This document shows positions 24,751 to 37,138 of a stretch of 64,000 nt of DNA, piece by piece. Position numbers and translations under genes: made by a program. The first letter of the stretch is position 1. Each line of letters starts with the position of its first letter. The stretch comes from Plazaster borealis (Eukaryota; Echinodermata; Asteroidea; Forcipulatida; Labidiasteridae), in the NCBI GenBank assembly GCA_021014325.1, contig CM037463.1, positions 10,051,001-10,115,000 of the forward strand. Direction: 5' to 3'. The notes beneath the pieces are model-generated. The model was not told the DNA's origin, made no database searches, and was given only the letters and a program-made list of their open reading frames with translations.

Positions 24751-27591
24751 ACAGCTAGACCCTATGAAATAATTTCTTGTTGACAGGGAACAACTATGAA
24801 GGTTTTTTGACAAAAATTTGCACAAACATTTTTGACAACAAATTGAGCAACTGCTCACTATTTCTGTGGCTCTGTTCAATACCACAGAACCAATAAATAT
24901 GTCTTCTTTCTCAGTTGCATCTACTTGAGAATTTGAACAAAGAATCAAAATAAAAACTCTGATATTTTAATTCAGTAAATTGACACATCTTGACATCAAA
25001 TAGCACCACTGGCTACCACTTTACAATTTTATTTTTTTACAGTTTCCTATATTAACAGGTGGCTCATGAAGTACCTCTTTGTGTTACTGCCTGACTGCAC
25101 AAAAAAAAATGCTTCAAATGTTTTATATAAAAAACTCACTATTCAATTGTTTAGCGACGATATTGTTAACAATCTGACTGTATAACTCTAAAGGAAAATA
25201 TCAATTTCCTGCAAGTCATACATAAATGGTAAGAACTTTCAGTTGACAGCAAGTACATACGGTACTGCCTTTCAATGAAACGGTTTTAACCAAAAGAATT
25301 CCAATTTCACAACAGCTTTAATTGTCATCATGACTGATAACTACCGCAGTAACAAAATGCAGCTAGGCGGCTCGGAAGTATAGGCTGTTATTGTATCACT
25401 GTTATTGTACAGTACTGTGTGGCTAATTATAGCACAACATACTGACGTACACACAGCGTACCCGTACTCGTACAGACTGAAAAAAAGTAACTATGTACAG
25501 GAAATTTACCAGTGCCTTATGATTGGTTAAAAGTTCAAACTATCGATACATTGTTGACCAGTCGTGGATACAGGTTTGTTTTTTAAGGGTCAAAACTAGA
25601 CTTCATCCAAAACTACAGTTTAACAAAAGTGCATCATGGAGTTGTCCACAATATTTCACTTTTACAAATGTTGGCTGTGTAGGAAATTTATTACATTATA
25701 TTGTGAACCTAATGTGAAAGCATTGGTAAATATTAATAGCTTCATAAATTTGTAAAAGGAAATGTCGCAGATGACTTCCTTGATTATGCAGCGTTAAACT
25801 TTAACCTTTAACCTTTAACCATTGTTAGATTGATAAACCTGCTTTTAAATTTCATTATTGGTGAAACGTTTTGCAATTTTAAACAATGCGGCGATATTTT
25901 GTGACACGAGCAGTTTCTATTTGGTAAGTTTTGCATTTTTGAAAAGTGCACCAGTAAATTGAACAGCTTTTGGGGCAGGTAGGCCCTACATAATATGTAA
26001 CATATAAATTTACAAGTACTGCACATGTGAACCAATACGGATAATATATTATTGGCTTCTGCCTGGGATGCATAACCACACCAACCAGTAATGATTTTGT
26101 CAAATTAGGCAGTCTTACTCTTAATTTAATTGTTAAACCATGGAGGTAGCAAGAAAGTAATCAACAAGCTCAGTTCATGGGTTATTTCGAACGATGGTAA
26201 TTAGTTATTTATGCTTTTCAAAACTAGTGCTATTTCCTTGACCTTTGACACTGACAGTGTTTAAGATGAAATTTCCATCTCCGGAGGATTGGTTTATAAT
26301 GAACTTTACTATCACTAGTTTTTATCAGTGTTGTGGATGAGCTCCCAGTTTCAATTCTGATTGAATAACAAACTTAAGTGTTTTTGATAATTAACAATCT
26401 GGTGTCTTTTCACAGAAATCCCTTTGTCAATACTTAGCATTACTAACATAGTTTAACAAAATTCTCACGTATTTCTTAGTGCAAATTGTTGTGATGTTAG
26501 ATCCAACTTTTGTAAATAAAGTCCGCCCTCTCTCTATATCTACACCAGTACCACGTTGGAGTCGAGAGCATGGTGGAATGGGCGACCACACATCATGATC
26601 ACGTACTATACTACACAAAGAAACAGACTTCGATGATCCTCAGTGCCCTCAACGCAAACTCAACTTGTTCCCACGGTATTTCATGGAAGTAATTAATACT
26701 TTTTAAAGACTTTCATCGATACAACTAAGTGCACAATGCTCGTATCATTATGTATAGTGCCAAATCAACGAATTTTCCTTCAACAAATTTGACATACCAA
26801 TCCTCCAACTTCAGTTGATTTTAAGTTCAGTTCGCAGGGCCGCTAGCAGAATTAAGTAATAGGGGGGTTCCAAAAACGTGATCTAAAAACTTCCGGTCGG
26901 TGGTGGCGCCATCAGTGCTTCCATAGTAGGCCTAATCAAAACGCACATTTTTTTCTTTACACTCTACTGCACCTGATAAAACAAAATTCTACTCAGGCCC
27001 AGCTCGAGATAATTATAGCCTCAGTGAAAATATATAATTTCTCCTCCCGGAAAACAAATTCAAGAAATTATGCCCGCCGCGAACCGCCTAAGTACTAGTC
27101 TCGGTTCAAAGATGTTTACCCTGTAGTCGGAATTAATCAAAATTAATTCGTCTGAAAGCAAAATTCGAATGTCTTGGAACCAAGACTACGCACGCACGTG
27201 TTTGCAGATCTACATTTTGTAATATTTTTCACAATTTTTTTAAATCAAATTACAGGGAAAGGACGGCAATTTCCAAAATTTGACGGTGACTTGGGGTCTT
27301 CGAAATTTTCTATATATGAATTAAATTAACAGTGTTCCAGAGGGGGGGGGGACAATCTATTGATTGAGGATTGATGGTAGTTTTGGCATGGTTTTGGTGG
27401 CTGATTTCCGCCAACAAGAAGGCCGCAATAAAAGTCCGTTTTGTGGTTGTAGCGGAATTTCACTCCACCGTTTCGCTTTTGAAATTTCAGCGAAGTAGGC
27501 GATAGCATATTTTAATATTCGATCGTATAGGTCTAAATTAATGAAAACAGATTTTTTGTTTCATGTGATTGTGTTAATTAAGGCAAACACA

Positions 27592-27650
27592 AGTGGTCAG
27601 ACTGCATGACTTGCAACACAAGATTGTGAGTTCGAATCCGGCCGACCAAC
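27592..27650 (+). repeat. tRNA-like fragment, possible SINE head
   Basis: Ends with a B-box-like GAGTTCGAATCCGG, preceded by AAGTGGTCAGACTGCATGAC. No full cloverleaf can be drawn with confidence, so this is not called as a tRNA gene. Confidence 0.25.
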
Positions 27651-27840
27651 CGCTGATTTCACAATGCTAGAATCGTCTAGTCAGTGAATTACAATTTATT
27701 GATTTGTGCAATTCATAAATGTTAAACCAATCAGTAACGAATGAGTTCGATACAGCTTATTGGAGTTCCCGTGTTAGGGAAGAACATCGCTAAACGAAAA
27801 AAATCTGCTAAAGTAAAAAGTTGTCATCTGAAAACGTATG

Positions 27841-28208
27841 GGCCACAGGTTAGTTCATCAATTTCTTCGGTAATTTTCTTCGGTAATGTAGATAATAGGC
27901 CTATACCCATAAAACCATGAAAAACTAACCTGTGAAAATTTCATTTCAAAAGGTGGTGGCGTTTTTGAGATATTGCCGGAAATCTGGAGCGGTTATGTCC
28001 ACGCAGGAAGAATAATCTGCATTGGAATACACACACTCTGAGATTGCTTCTCAGATTCAAATGTTTTGGGGGATAAAAAGTGATATAATTTTCCATAACC
28101 ACTGTACTTCAAAGTGAAAAGTTTCTCAAAATGCATTCTACTATCCAAAGTAACTTTTTATTGCCATTAATTTTCAGAGTCATTACCAAACGTGTACGAT
28201 GCCTTTAA
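27841..28208 (+). mobile_element. Family B element, left arm of an inverted pair
   Basis: Diverged copy of the element family at 45786-46167 and 51419-51794. Shared parts include AACCTGTGAAAATTT, GAGATATTGCCGG and the end TCATTACCAAACGTGTACGATG followed by CCTTTAA. It is followed after a few bases by a similar sequence in the opposite orientation. Confidence 0.6.
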
Positions 28209-28211
28209 CTC

Positions 28212-28510
28212 TATACTTTGGTAATGACTCTGAAAATTAATGGCAATGGCAATAAAAAATTACTCAGTGGTAAGAAGTACAGCAGCTTTGGATATTAATA
28301 ACGATTTTGAGAAACTTTTTACTTAGAAACTTTACTTTACTTTACTTAACTGCGGTTATGGAAAAAGATATTTTTATCCCAAAAAATTTGTATCCGATAG
28401 ATTTCTCAGTTGTGTATTCCAATTGCAGATTATTCTTCCTGGGTGGACATAACCGCTCCAGATTTTCAGCAATATCTCAAAAACGCTACCACCTTTTGAA
28501 AAGGTATAGC
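28212..28510 (-). mobile_element. Family B element, right arm of an inverted pair
   Basis: Reverse complement of the left arm, with matches at GGTAATGACTCTGAAAATTA, GATTATTCTTCCTG and GACATAACCGCTCCAGATTT. The end CACCACCTTTT mirrors AAAAGGTGGTGG at ~27951. Open frames here are by-products of the repeat. Confidence 0.65.
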
Positions 28511-30070
28511 TACCTTTTATGGTATAGCTACAACTATATAGGATTGAAACAACAGTGGGTTCCAATTACCAAAAGAATACAATCCCTCCCTTTATGCAAC
28601 TCTACTCTTTGGTATTTCTTGAAACTTTTAATGCACACGATTTTTGTTTTAGTAGTTGGCCTACTTTGTCCTGTTTTGTCATGTCCTGCATTGTTCTGTC
28701 CCTAGGACAATCATGGAGGAAGGAAACGATGCATTGCTTCACCCAAGCCTATTTTTTTCCTTTGTATAATTTGCTACTCAATTTGTACCTGTAATGTTGA
28801 AATTTAACTTATTACAAACAAGTCAATTTGTTTTTCAAAGGACAGCACTTAAAACCCTCAAGTGCACCATAGTCCCCTGGACAGTCCCCTTGGAACAGTT
28901 TATCTGCACAGGGCCAGTTGGCTCCTGCCCGGTCAACTAGCACTGCTTATCTCCATATAGGCCTACTAGTCATATACCAAGAGATAAACCAATCCCAAAG
29001 TCTTCTAGACAGTCTAGAGATTGTATACCACCATTCTAGGGGCAGATCCATGAATAATATTTACACCGGGTGCGGTTAGGTGGGTCAAATAATATTATTA
29101 CTACATATGACAAGCTCCGTTTCACTCAAATAGCTGTTTTTAGGCAGGCTCCAAAGCACTGCAGGTTCAAGTCCCGCCCTAGTCAATTTGTCTTTGTTCA
29201 ACCCCAAATTACTTAAAAGTTTGTGTGACAGCATGAAAAACCATTAATACTGTTCATAGTCCCCCCCAAACAAAACAACACCTACAAACAGTTTAATCAA
29301 CCCTAGATTTTCCAGTAATTTTTTCCCCAAAATATATTTGTTTCCTCTGTTGATTCTACTTAAAAATACCAAGATTCTTAAGACCACTGAAAGTCATACA
29401 CAGCCCCCCCCCCTGCCCTCCCTGTAAGATTAAAAGTATAACCGTAAAAATGTTTAAAACTATGGACGTCCCCAGAGGAAACTACAGAATCAAAATGAAC
29501 AGCCAAGGAAGTCAGACAGACACATTGAGTTACCAATTAGCTCATTTACAGTACCTTATAATCTATTACTTTATTACGATATTATGATGCATTACAATTA
29601 AACACGCTAGAAATTATTACAATAAAATTATAATGAGCATTGTCAATGCACACAATCTAATCTAAGTAAAGGTTATGTCTATTCAAATTTAATTTTGCTT
29701 CTTCCAGTCATACAACACCGCAATACAAGAATCACATAAGCAATAAACAGGCTCCCAAACAAAGACACTGAGCACAAAAAACCCAAAATGGCAGGCAAAT
29801 ATATTTATTAAGCAAACAAGTAAGACGAGAAACCAGCCACTCGAGTATCATAGCAGAGTATAACGTCTTTCTACTTATAACGTCAGCGTCTTTCTAACTA
29901 TAAAGAGTGGAGTGGCACTATTTATGGGGCTGCTTTCTATCAAGCAAATTTTTGTTTTAAATCTTATTTTTGTTTTACCCTTTCACTGATGAGTGAAAAC
30001 ACCGAGGGGAAAAGAAATCCACAGGTAACTTGGGTGGAATTCCAAAACCACAACCCCGACCTTCTCGAGC
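28511..30070. other. No gene seen
   Basis: AT-rich DNA without recognised coding or repeat structure. There is a small tRNA-like B-box (GCAGGTTCAAGTCCCGCCC, ~29160-29180) and a C-rich run near 29404. Confidence 0.5.
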
Positions 30071-30071
30071 T

Positions 30072-30270
30072 GGGCCCAATTTCATAGAGCTACTTAAGCA
30101 GAAGATTTTGCTTAACACTTCCCCCTGCCAATAGCTGAAATGAGCAGGATACCAGTCACAGATGGTACATGTGACATGGCATTTTGGCTGGTAACCTTAA
30201 TCAGGTAAGCATAATTTTGTTGTGCTTGGGCTACTTGTTGTGTTTAAGCATCTCTATGAAATAAGACCCA
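30072..30270 (+). mobile_element. MITE-A family, full copy
   Basis: Starts GGGCCCAATTTCATAGAGCT and ends with the near-inverse CTCTATGAAATAAGACCCA. It contains the internal GATACCAGTCACAG and GGCTGGTAACC. At about 200 bp with terminal inverted repeats and no coding capacity, it is a non-autonomous DNA element. Confidence 0.75.
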
Positions 30271-30656
30271 GATGTCTAGCAACTGCTAGTCCACCGAGTG
30301 CGCCGGATGACAAAATGCCAGTTCTAATCCTGGTAAAGCCAAAATCTTAATCTCTGATGCAGTTACTACTAACAATTAAAAGGCTTTTTAACTCAGTATA
30401 CACTTTGCACCGAACAAATCTACTAACTTGGCAAACAGGTCACAAGATGTAACACAATAAATATTATAATTTGTGAATGGTTTCCCGCTTATTTTTGCCT
30501 CACCAATACATATGCTTAGCATTATTTCGTTCCTGCTCAGCAGCTGAGTAACCTTGTTCTTTCTGCTGAGCCTTGATTTCCAGGCTGTGGGATAACTTTG
30601 CTTACTAAACAAAACACCAGCACACCGCGCTAGGACTGTGGGCGCAAGCTGTCTGT

Positions 30657-30825
30657 GGGCGCAAGACTACTTCGCAAATACTCCGTGCACATGCGTTAGC
30701 CGTGGAATGAGGTGTATGCTGGTCTAGTTAGCGATCAAAGTGTGTCGCTAACTAGACCAGCATGCACCTCATTCCACGGCAAATGACCGCGTACTGAGTA
30801 TTTGCGAAAAAGTCTATGCGCATGG
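30657..30825. repeat. Long imperfect hairpin
   Basis: The core arms 30699-30734 and 30745-30780 are 36-base reverse complements with a single mismatch, separated by 10 bases (TCAAAGTGTG). Outside them the pairing continues with interruptions: TTCGCAAATACTC at ~30671 pairs with GAGTATTTGCGAA at ~30798. Probably a palindromic MITE; if transcribed it would fold into a long stem. Confidence 0.85.
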
Positions 30826-31635
30826 TGACAGCATGGTGTGCTATCGGGTCTGTCGTGCAGCGGCTGGGGTTATGTCTAGTAAGAAAAGCTAACGCACAGC
30901 CTTGAAGTCAAGGCTATGTCTTTCACTTCTCATGGCTGCCTTAAACACTGCATGATCTCAAACATCACCCTAATTCATGCACATATTTTTTTTCACAAAA
31001 AGAGACCAGCAAAATGGAAGATAAAACCATTTAGTAAACACAACCTTTACAAAATAATTTAAAAGGCGTACAGTCAGAAAATATATATAGACTACATCCT
31101 TTTAAAATTCGGAGGCTAATCATGCATTATTTTCCTTTCATAATTTTGCTTTTGTTGTTAAAACAGACAAGTATAAAGTCACAAAATGGAATACTATTTT
31201 TCTAGTTAAAACTACTGAACTACTATATTACCACTCTCTCACTCTCTCTCAAAAAACACACCAACACAAACAAAAAAACAGCACCTACACTCTCTATTAC
31301 CTGTCATTTCTTCCTTCTCTTAAATAGCAAGACAATAATGAACAGATTGCTTATTACACGGCTTAGCCCGAGATTTGGTTAATTACTGACACACTCAATT
31401 AGCTCATAATATGTCCTGATTGTATAATTCTGTAAATTCCTCATTGCATCACCAGGACAAACTACTTTGCAGAGAAATTGAGCCACAAATTTTACACTGT
31501 ATGCCATAAAAAACGTTTAAAACTGAAGGGGATCGGGAGGGGGGTAGAGTTCACGCCCCCCTAGGCCGATTCCATTCTTTGTTTTCAATGAGTTGTACAC
31601 AAAGATATTGTCTTGATGAAATGGTCTCAAGTCCT

Positions 31636-31830
31636 GGGCCCATTTTCATAGAGCTGCTTAAGCAGAAAATATTGCTTAACAATTTTGTCAGCTAATCAGA
31701 AATGAGAAGGATACCAGTCACAGATGCTACATGTGGAATGGTATTGTAGCTGGTAACCTCATCCTGGGGAAGCATATTTGTTGTGTCAAGCTACTTTTGG
31801 TGCTTAAGCAGCTCTATGAAATTTGGCCTG
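31636..31830 (+). mobile_element. MITE-A family, full copy
   Basis: GGGCCCATTTTCATAGAGCT at the left and AGCAGCTCTATGAAATTTGG at the right form inverted ends. The internal core GATACCAGTCACAGATG and TAGCTGGTAACC is present. Confidence 0.75.
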
Positions 31831-34065
31831 ATCAATGTACCCCAAACTGAGGCTTGACGGATAAGAAAAGTCTGGTTCCTTCTCAAACAACGAGCATCAG
31901 TGTTCATTAATGCTACGGCATACAGGGAACAATACAAAGTTGATGACAGCACTGCTCAGGGTCTATTGATGAGCGAATGTTGACAAGAAAAGAAAATCAT
32001 CCATTACTTCTTTACACACAAAATGTTCACACCCTTACTGCCCATGTGTAGCACAATCATGCTGATTAGCTTATTTGCATATTCAATAATCACAATAATA
32101 ACCTGTCTAATATATTTACAAAAGATTGAATTAGGAGTGCAACGATAATTTGCTTATACAAAGCGACTATTTACTTTCCATTTATAATCATATTTATCAT
32201 ATAAATCATTTACATAGCCAAGCTCTTTGGCAAACTTGATCAGCATGGTGACAACATATCTGTGTATTAACTTCTTTTATGCAACCGGATCAAGTGCATA
32301 CAAAACATTTACAATTCAATCCTGAATGTTATATTTTTAATATTACCTCCTCATACCTATCTGCCCTACTTTTAGCCCAAACCACTTCAAATCTACCTCG
32401 TCCTTAGAGAAAATGTCTTCCATTTCCACTTGGATTGGCATCAAAAATACAATTCGGCATCACAAATTGCCACTTTTTAATTTTTTTTAAGAACCCTGAT
32501 GGGTTTATTGTACATCTTTTGTAAGCAAAATCTATTTTCTTCCCTGCAAGAATGATATTTTTTAAACATAACTATATTGTTGCACTGATGTCACTCGAGG
32601 CTGATATCTGCCATTTTTGGAGTTGCATTTAAAGATACACTATGCGTCTAGCAGCGCTCACCTTACCTAAAAACATGCACTGCAGTTTAACTCAAATGGA
32701 ATACGACACCCAAAATGGTACAACCAAAATTTACCATGGGTGATGATTTCATACAAATTGGGTCAGTAAGCAGAAGTACACTTCAATTCCAAGACAGCAC
32801 TGCATTCATATTATTGAGCAAGGATTTTTTTTTTTTGGGGGGGGGGGTTTGAGGGGGGAGGTTTTTTTTTAAAACTTTGAACCCTGTCGGTTCTCAAAAC
32901 TTTGAACCCTGTCGGTTCTGTGCAAAAAACGTACCCCCTTTCAATCCAGGAATTTTCATACTTCTGATAAATCATTTAAGACAAACTTTGATGCAACTGA
33001 TGTAAATGATTTGATGATCAAGCCTACTCCTGTTATTGTGAAGCAACTAACACTGTAAGCCAAAATTATCAGAATTATCATAAGTGTGTCAACTTTGACT
33101 TGAGGTAAGTAATGATTGTGTACTTACACGGCAAGCCAAACCGTTTCCACTTTCCCTGTAAGAGCAATATGGCAGCACGGAGGACAGAATGTTGCATTAA
33201 ATGCAGTACTATGAATATAGGCCCAGAACCATGTGGTAGGTTCTTGTGTCACCTATCCTAAGGGTATTTACAATAAAACGCTCATATCAACATCAATACA
33301 GCTCCAATGTTTTTAATTTTTTAGGTTTTAGTTTTTGATTTTTTTAAATTATCATTGTATTTTTTACAAAAAGGGGTTCTGATTGTTGAGATTATCTGCT
33401 CAGAAAATGGAATGGCATGTAACAGAAAATTGCTGTACATGCTATAAGGGATTGATTTTTGAACTAGGGTGCTGTAAATAAAAGCCGTCTATGTTATTGT
33501 GGTTCGGATTGTTAATTGCAACAAGTCCAACAGCTCTTTTGCCCAAACCATTCTACAGGTGAGGGAATCTTTAAAAACAGTATCATTTTGTTAAATCATG
33601 GCGCTGATCTGTGGTTAAAGGGTACAAAATAAATTAGTAAAGCCTAAAATATTGGAAAAGTTTTTCTTTAAACTCACATGGCATTATGTTGACAGTATAA
33701 AACATCCCAGAGAAAAAAAGAAAACCAGGTGTTTGTATTTTCCTACATAAAAATGCTGACCTTGACGGGAAAAAAAGTTCAAAGGTTAAAATGAAAACAA
33801 AACATATCAATGAGTTTTTCTATTATATCATGTTTACGACATAATTAAACCAGTTAAAATCTTTCATTAGGTTTGTGATTGAACGTTGGTTCTTACAAAA
33901 TATTAATAACAAAAAAGTACAAACTGTTACCAAAAGTGTGTAGTAATTTAGTTTCCTCAAATAGTTTTTGAATGATTGAGTTCATTAAGTAAAAGGTGGA
34001 AACTTATTTGAACAAATTATCTGAGAAACTGATATCATTTATCAGCGCTTCTAATCGTACCTCAA
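31831..34065. other. No gene seen
   Basis: Low-complexity, AT-rich DNA without a recognised gene. Contains a T-run followed by a G-run at ~32826-32847 and a 25-bp direct duplication listed separately. Confidence 0.5.
32871..32920. repeat. 25-bp direct duplication
   Basis: AAAACTTTGAACCCTGTCGG plus TTCT(C/G) occurs twice back to back (32871-32895 and 32896-32920), directly after a poly-G/poly-T tract. Confidence 0.9.
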
Positions 34066-34721
34066 CTCTTTCACTACAAAATTTATTGTCCAGCCGTGAC
34101 AAAATTGTTTGTACACAGAAAAAATATTTCCCAACGCTCCTTCGTTCAAAGTATGGTAACTTCCTCCTTTTATGTTGTAATTGCAAGATGTTCAACAGAA
34201 AAATAAACCTTGTAATGAACTTTTTCACAATTGTGTAGACTTTGAGCCGCTGGCAGTAGCTCGCCGGAGGATAGACTGGTCCCCTGTCTTTATCCGCAAG
34301 GATAAAGACAGGTACTGGTTTTACAGACCCGATGATTTCATTGGATACAATGATTTCATTGGATAAACAGGCAGTGATGTAAGCTTTTAAGTGTTATAAT
34401 TGGTCCGCTCCGAAGTGATGTGTTTGTCAGCTACACCATCAGCAGGAACTTTTCGATCGTCTGCTGCATGCTGCGGGCGTGTTTGTATGTAATGTTGTTT
34501 ATACACAATGTTATGTGTGTACAAGTGTGTGTGACTACGAATCTCTGCCGTGTGAATGAATGCGAGGTCAAAGGTACATGTACCGGGATCCCACCCTTCC
34601 ACTCTAGGCTGCTCTCTTGCATTATTCACGAGCCTCGAAGTGTGACCTCAGATGTTCGGGCTAGCCGGAGGAGTGGTGTAATTTACCGAGCTGCTCTGAG
34701 CAGTGCGCCGTAGTGAAAGAG
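34066..34721. mobile_element. Candidate piggyBac-like MITE with CTCTTTCACTAC ends
   Basis: The left end CTCTTTCACTAC and right end GTAGTGAAAGAG are inverted, 12 of 12 outermost bases allowing for one changed base at the inner side. The right flank is TTAA; the left flank is TCAA, which could be a mutated TTAA. It is 656 bp long and lacks coding capacity for a transposase. A perfect 13-bp stem with a GCAA loop lies inside (34283-34312). Confidence 0.5.
34283..34312 (+). repeat. Perfect hairpin with GCAA tetraloop
   Basis: CCTGTCTTTATCC, loop GCAA, then GGATAAAGACAGG: a 13-bp perfect stem. Read on the plus strand the loop fits the stable GNRA tetraloop class. Function unknown. Confidence 0.9.
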
Positions 34722-34821
34722 TTAAGACCATTTTGTGACTCAAAATACTAAAGTCAAAGGCAACCCAAGGGGTGACAGTCTCTAAATTGTGAACTTCAGA
34801 CACTAGGTGGCAGCAGACATA

Positions 34822-34975
34822 CCTAGACCCAACTTCATTAAAGCTGTAAAGCAGAAAATATTGCTCAGCCAATTCTTTTGCTATAACAAGGCACCGGTCA
34901 TAACAATATGATTGACAATACATTTTTGGTTGGTAACCTTTTGTCACTTAGCAATATTTGTACTGACGCTTCTCT
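34822..34975 (+). mobile_element. MITE-A family, diverged copy
   Basis: Recognisable by AGACCCAACTTCATTAAAGCT, GCAGAAAATATTGCT and GGTTGGTAACCTTTTG in the family order, but more diverged than other copies and without a clear right end. Confidence 0.45.
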
Positions 34976-36786
34976 TCTCTCCAAATCACTGTTTAATACC
35001 ATACCTGGTACTAACCAGACTGATGCCTGTAAAGTGATGGCATTTCATTGGTACCCAGCGGGTTAAAGTTTAGACCCAGCCTCAATTGTGTGCACACAAC
35101 TGACCGTAAAAACAACAGAAACATTTACAAATCATCAATTACTTATGCAAATCAATTTTTTCCGAATATGTACACATAAACTCCATATGGACCAGACAGC
35201 GGGGAAAAACAAACAAACAAACCCAAAAACGATTGCACAACAAACAAAAAAGTTGTGTAAATGTTACAAAAAGACCATATCCCCTAGTGAATCCAATATT
35301 GAAAATGAAAATAAGTATAAACAAAATACAGCAACTTTGTGCGAGCAACATGTGACAACGTACTAAAAACTAGGTCTATTATTTTTCCCATCAAAAAGAT
35401 CAAGAAAAGAGCTTTCAAATAACACCTAATTAGAGTCGAAGAGGCAAATATTTCACAACATTTAGATTGTAGAAGACTTTCGTCTTCATTTTTTATGGCG
35501 TTTCACTATTTCTGAGAACTGCCTGCATGTATTTTGGTGTGGGGAGTACATATTATTCCATGTCCATTTTTCATTCTTTACAAATGCTCGTGGAGCAAAA
35601 CAGAAATCAGTAATTCCTTTTGTTTCATCAACAAACAGATGAATTTAGAATGAGTGTTTAATCACAAATATTTTGTTGTTGTTACAGATTTATCTGTACG
35701 GAACCACTCTACTCGGTTGGGCATTTAATAAAGGAAGAATAATAATACCGGCAAATTCACAATATTAAAAAACGCATCAATGGGTCATAAATATGTATAA
35801 AATTATTTTACATTCAACAAAAGGACATGCATGGTTCACCAATATAGAGGCTGGTGCTTTTTTTGTACACTGCAATACATACCTAAATTACAGAAATTAG
35901 AAAAAGTCTGGTAACAGATTTTTGCAAATGTACAAAAAATATCTTTACATCGTGATATTCAAACATCCATCAATTTGTAAGATACCTAAGAATGCTCTGA
36001 ATGACGTAAGCAGATGACTTCCCCCCCCCCTAAGGCTAAATTTCTAAAACTTCTAAAACCCCACATTACCTGAAGAGGATTCCCCTTCTTATCTCTCATG
36101 CGCTAGGAAGAGTTTTCTTAATACACAATTAAATTCTGTGCGTCTAATTTACTGTCCACACCCGTTGAACAGCGCCCCCTAATGGCCATCCTTGCCATTC
36201 TTCTCGTCTTGACGCGGCCGACGCTGTTTCAGGCTCTCTCCGTTCTTGGGTGAACCCTCAACAACACTAATAAAACAAAAACAACAACAAAAGAACCAGA
36301 TAATGAGAGTGGTATTAATGGAACAGTAAAACTAATGCCTAAGGAATCATTATTTGTTATGCCCATTGCAGTTATTACATCATTAGCATGTCATTACGTC
36401 ACACACAAGTGTATCTGCTGAAGCCCAAAGTTTTAGCTACTACTGGTGTGGCAGGAGATGCTGTAGCCCCTGGACATTATATCCCCTGTACCAAGAAAGA
36501 CGTAGAAATTTCATCTGATAGCGTCCTCTTGTGAATCAACTTCCTTCAGCCCATGTATACCATTTGAGGGACATACACACCAGAGGACAAAATCCCCAAT
36601 GACACGCCGGCTCCAAAGCTGGGATGCTTGTGTGTAATTTTACCCCCAAATCACCCATTTCATCAGTCAAAAGCATTTTGAAACTTTTAATTCTGAGAAC
36701 ACATTAGTCTCTGAAGAACATCTAGAAGTCAAGTCCAATTATTTAAATTGCATTGTATAAATAAGCAAAGAAAAACTCAATACAAA
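34976..36786. other. No gene seen; possible ceramide synthase 3' side
   Basis: AT-rich sequence with no coding signal. It lies on the 3' side of the minus-strand ceramide synthase, so a distal 3' UTR could be here, but no polyadenylation site could be assigned. A C-run (~36020-36030) is present. Confidence 0.35.
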
Positions 36787-37117
36787 GGGCTCAAAATTAA
36801 CACTGGACCGCAGGCCCGTGGCCAGTGATTTTAGTGTCGGGCCAGTAAACTGAGGACTGAAAAGGCCCGGTGGTCTTGTGTTTTTTAAATCGTATAATAA
36901 TACCTACATTGTGTAATATCTTTGTGAGAAAAAATGCTGACTATGAATCTGATGAGTATTAAAGTACTCTTACCCATAAAACAAATGAGATCGATCTTCT
37001 CTTTTACGCTAGTTCAACTCATTTTGATTCTGGTCTTGTGAAATAAATTCCGGTCCAGTAAACGTTTTGAGCTACAAGCCCTATGGTCTTGGGGATATTC
37101 CCCCCAAATTCAAGCCC
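36787..37117 (+). repeat. Dispersed repeat family D, copy 1
   Basis: Begins GGGCTCAAAATTAACACTGG, followed by CAGGCCCGTGGCCAGTGATT and GGGCCAGTAAAC. It ends with TTTTGAGCTACAAGCCCT and a TTCAAGCCCTG close. Same order as the copies at 51880 and 58881 and, reversed, at 60268. Unknown type. Confidence 0.7.
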
Positions 37118-37138
37118 TGATACAACTGTGGGCTTCTG

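Larger units (their letters stand above)
23501..27580. other. Gene-poor AT-rich DNA right of the array
   Basis: No supported gene on either strand. It contains a short piece of the MITE-A family near 23610-23690 (ending GGCTGGTAACC), a family E copy and a partial MITE-A copy listed separately, and a short (CTTTAAC)n run near 25796-25820. No array-type sequence was seen. Confidence 0.6.
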
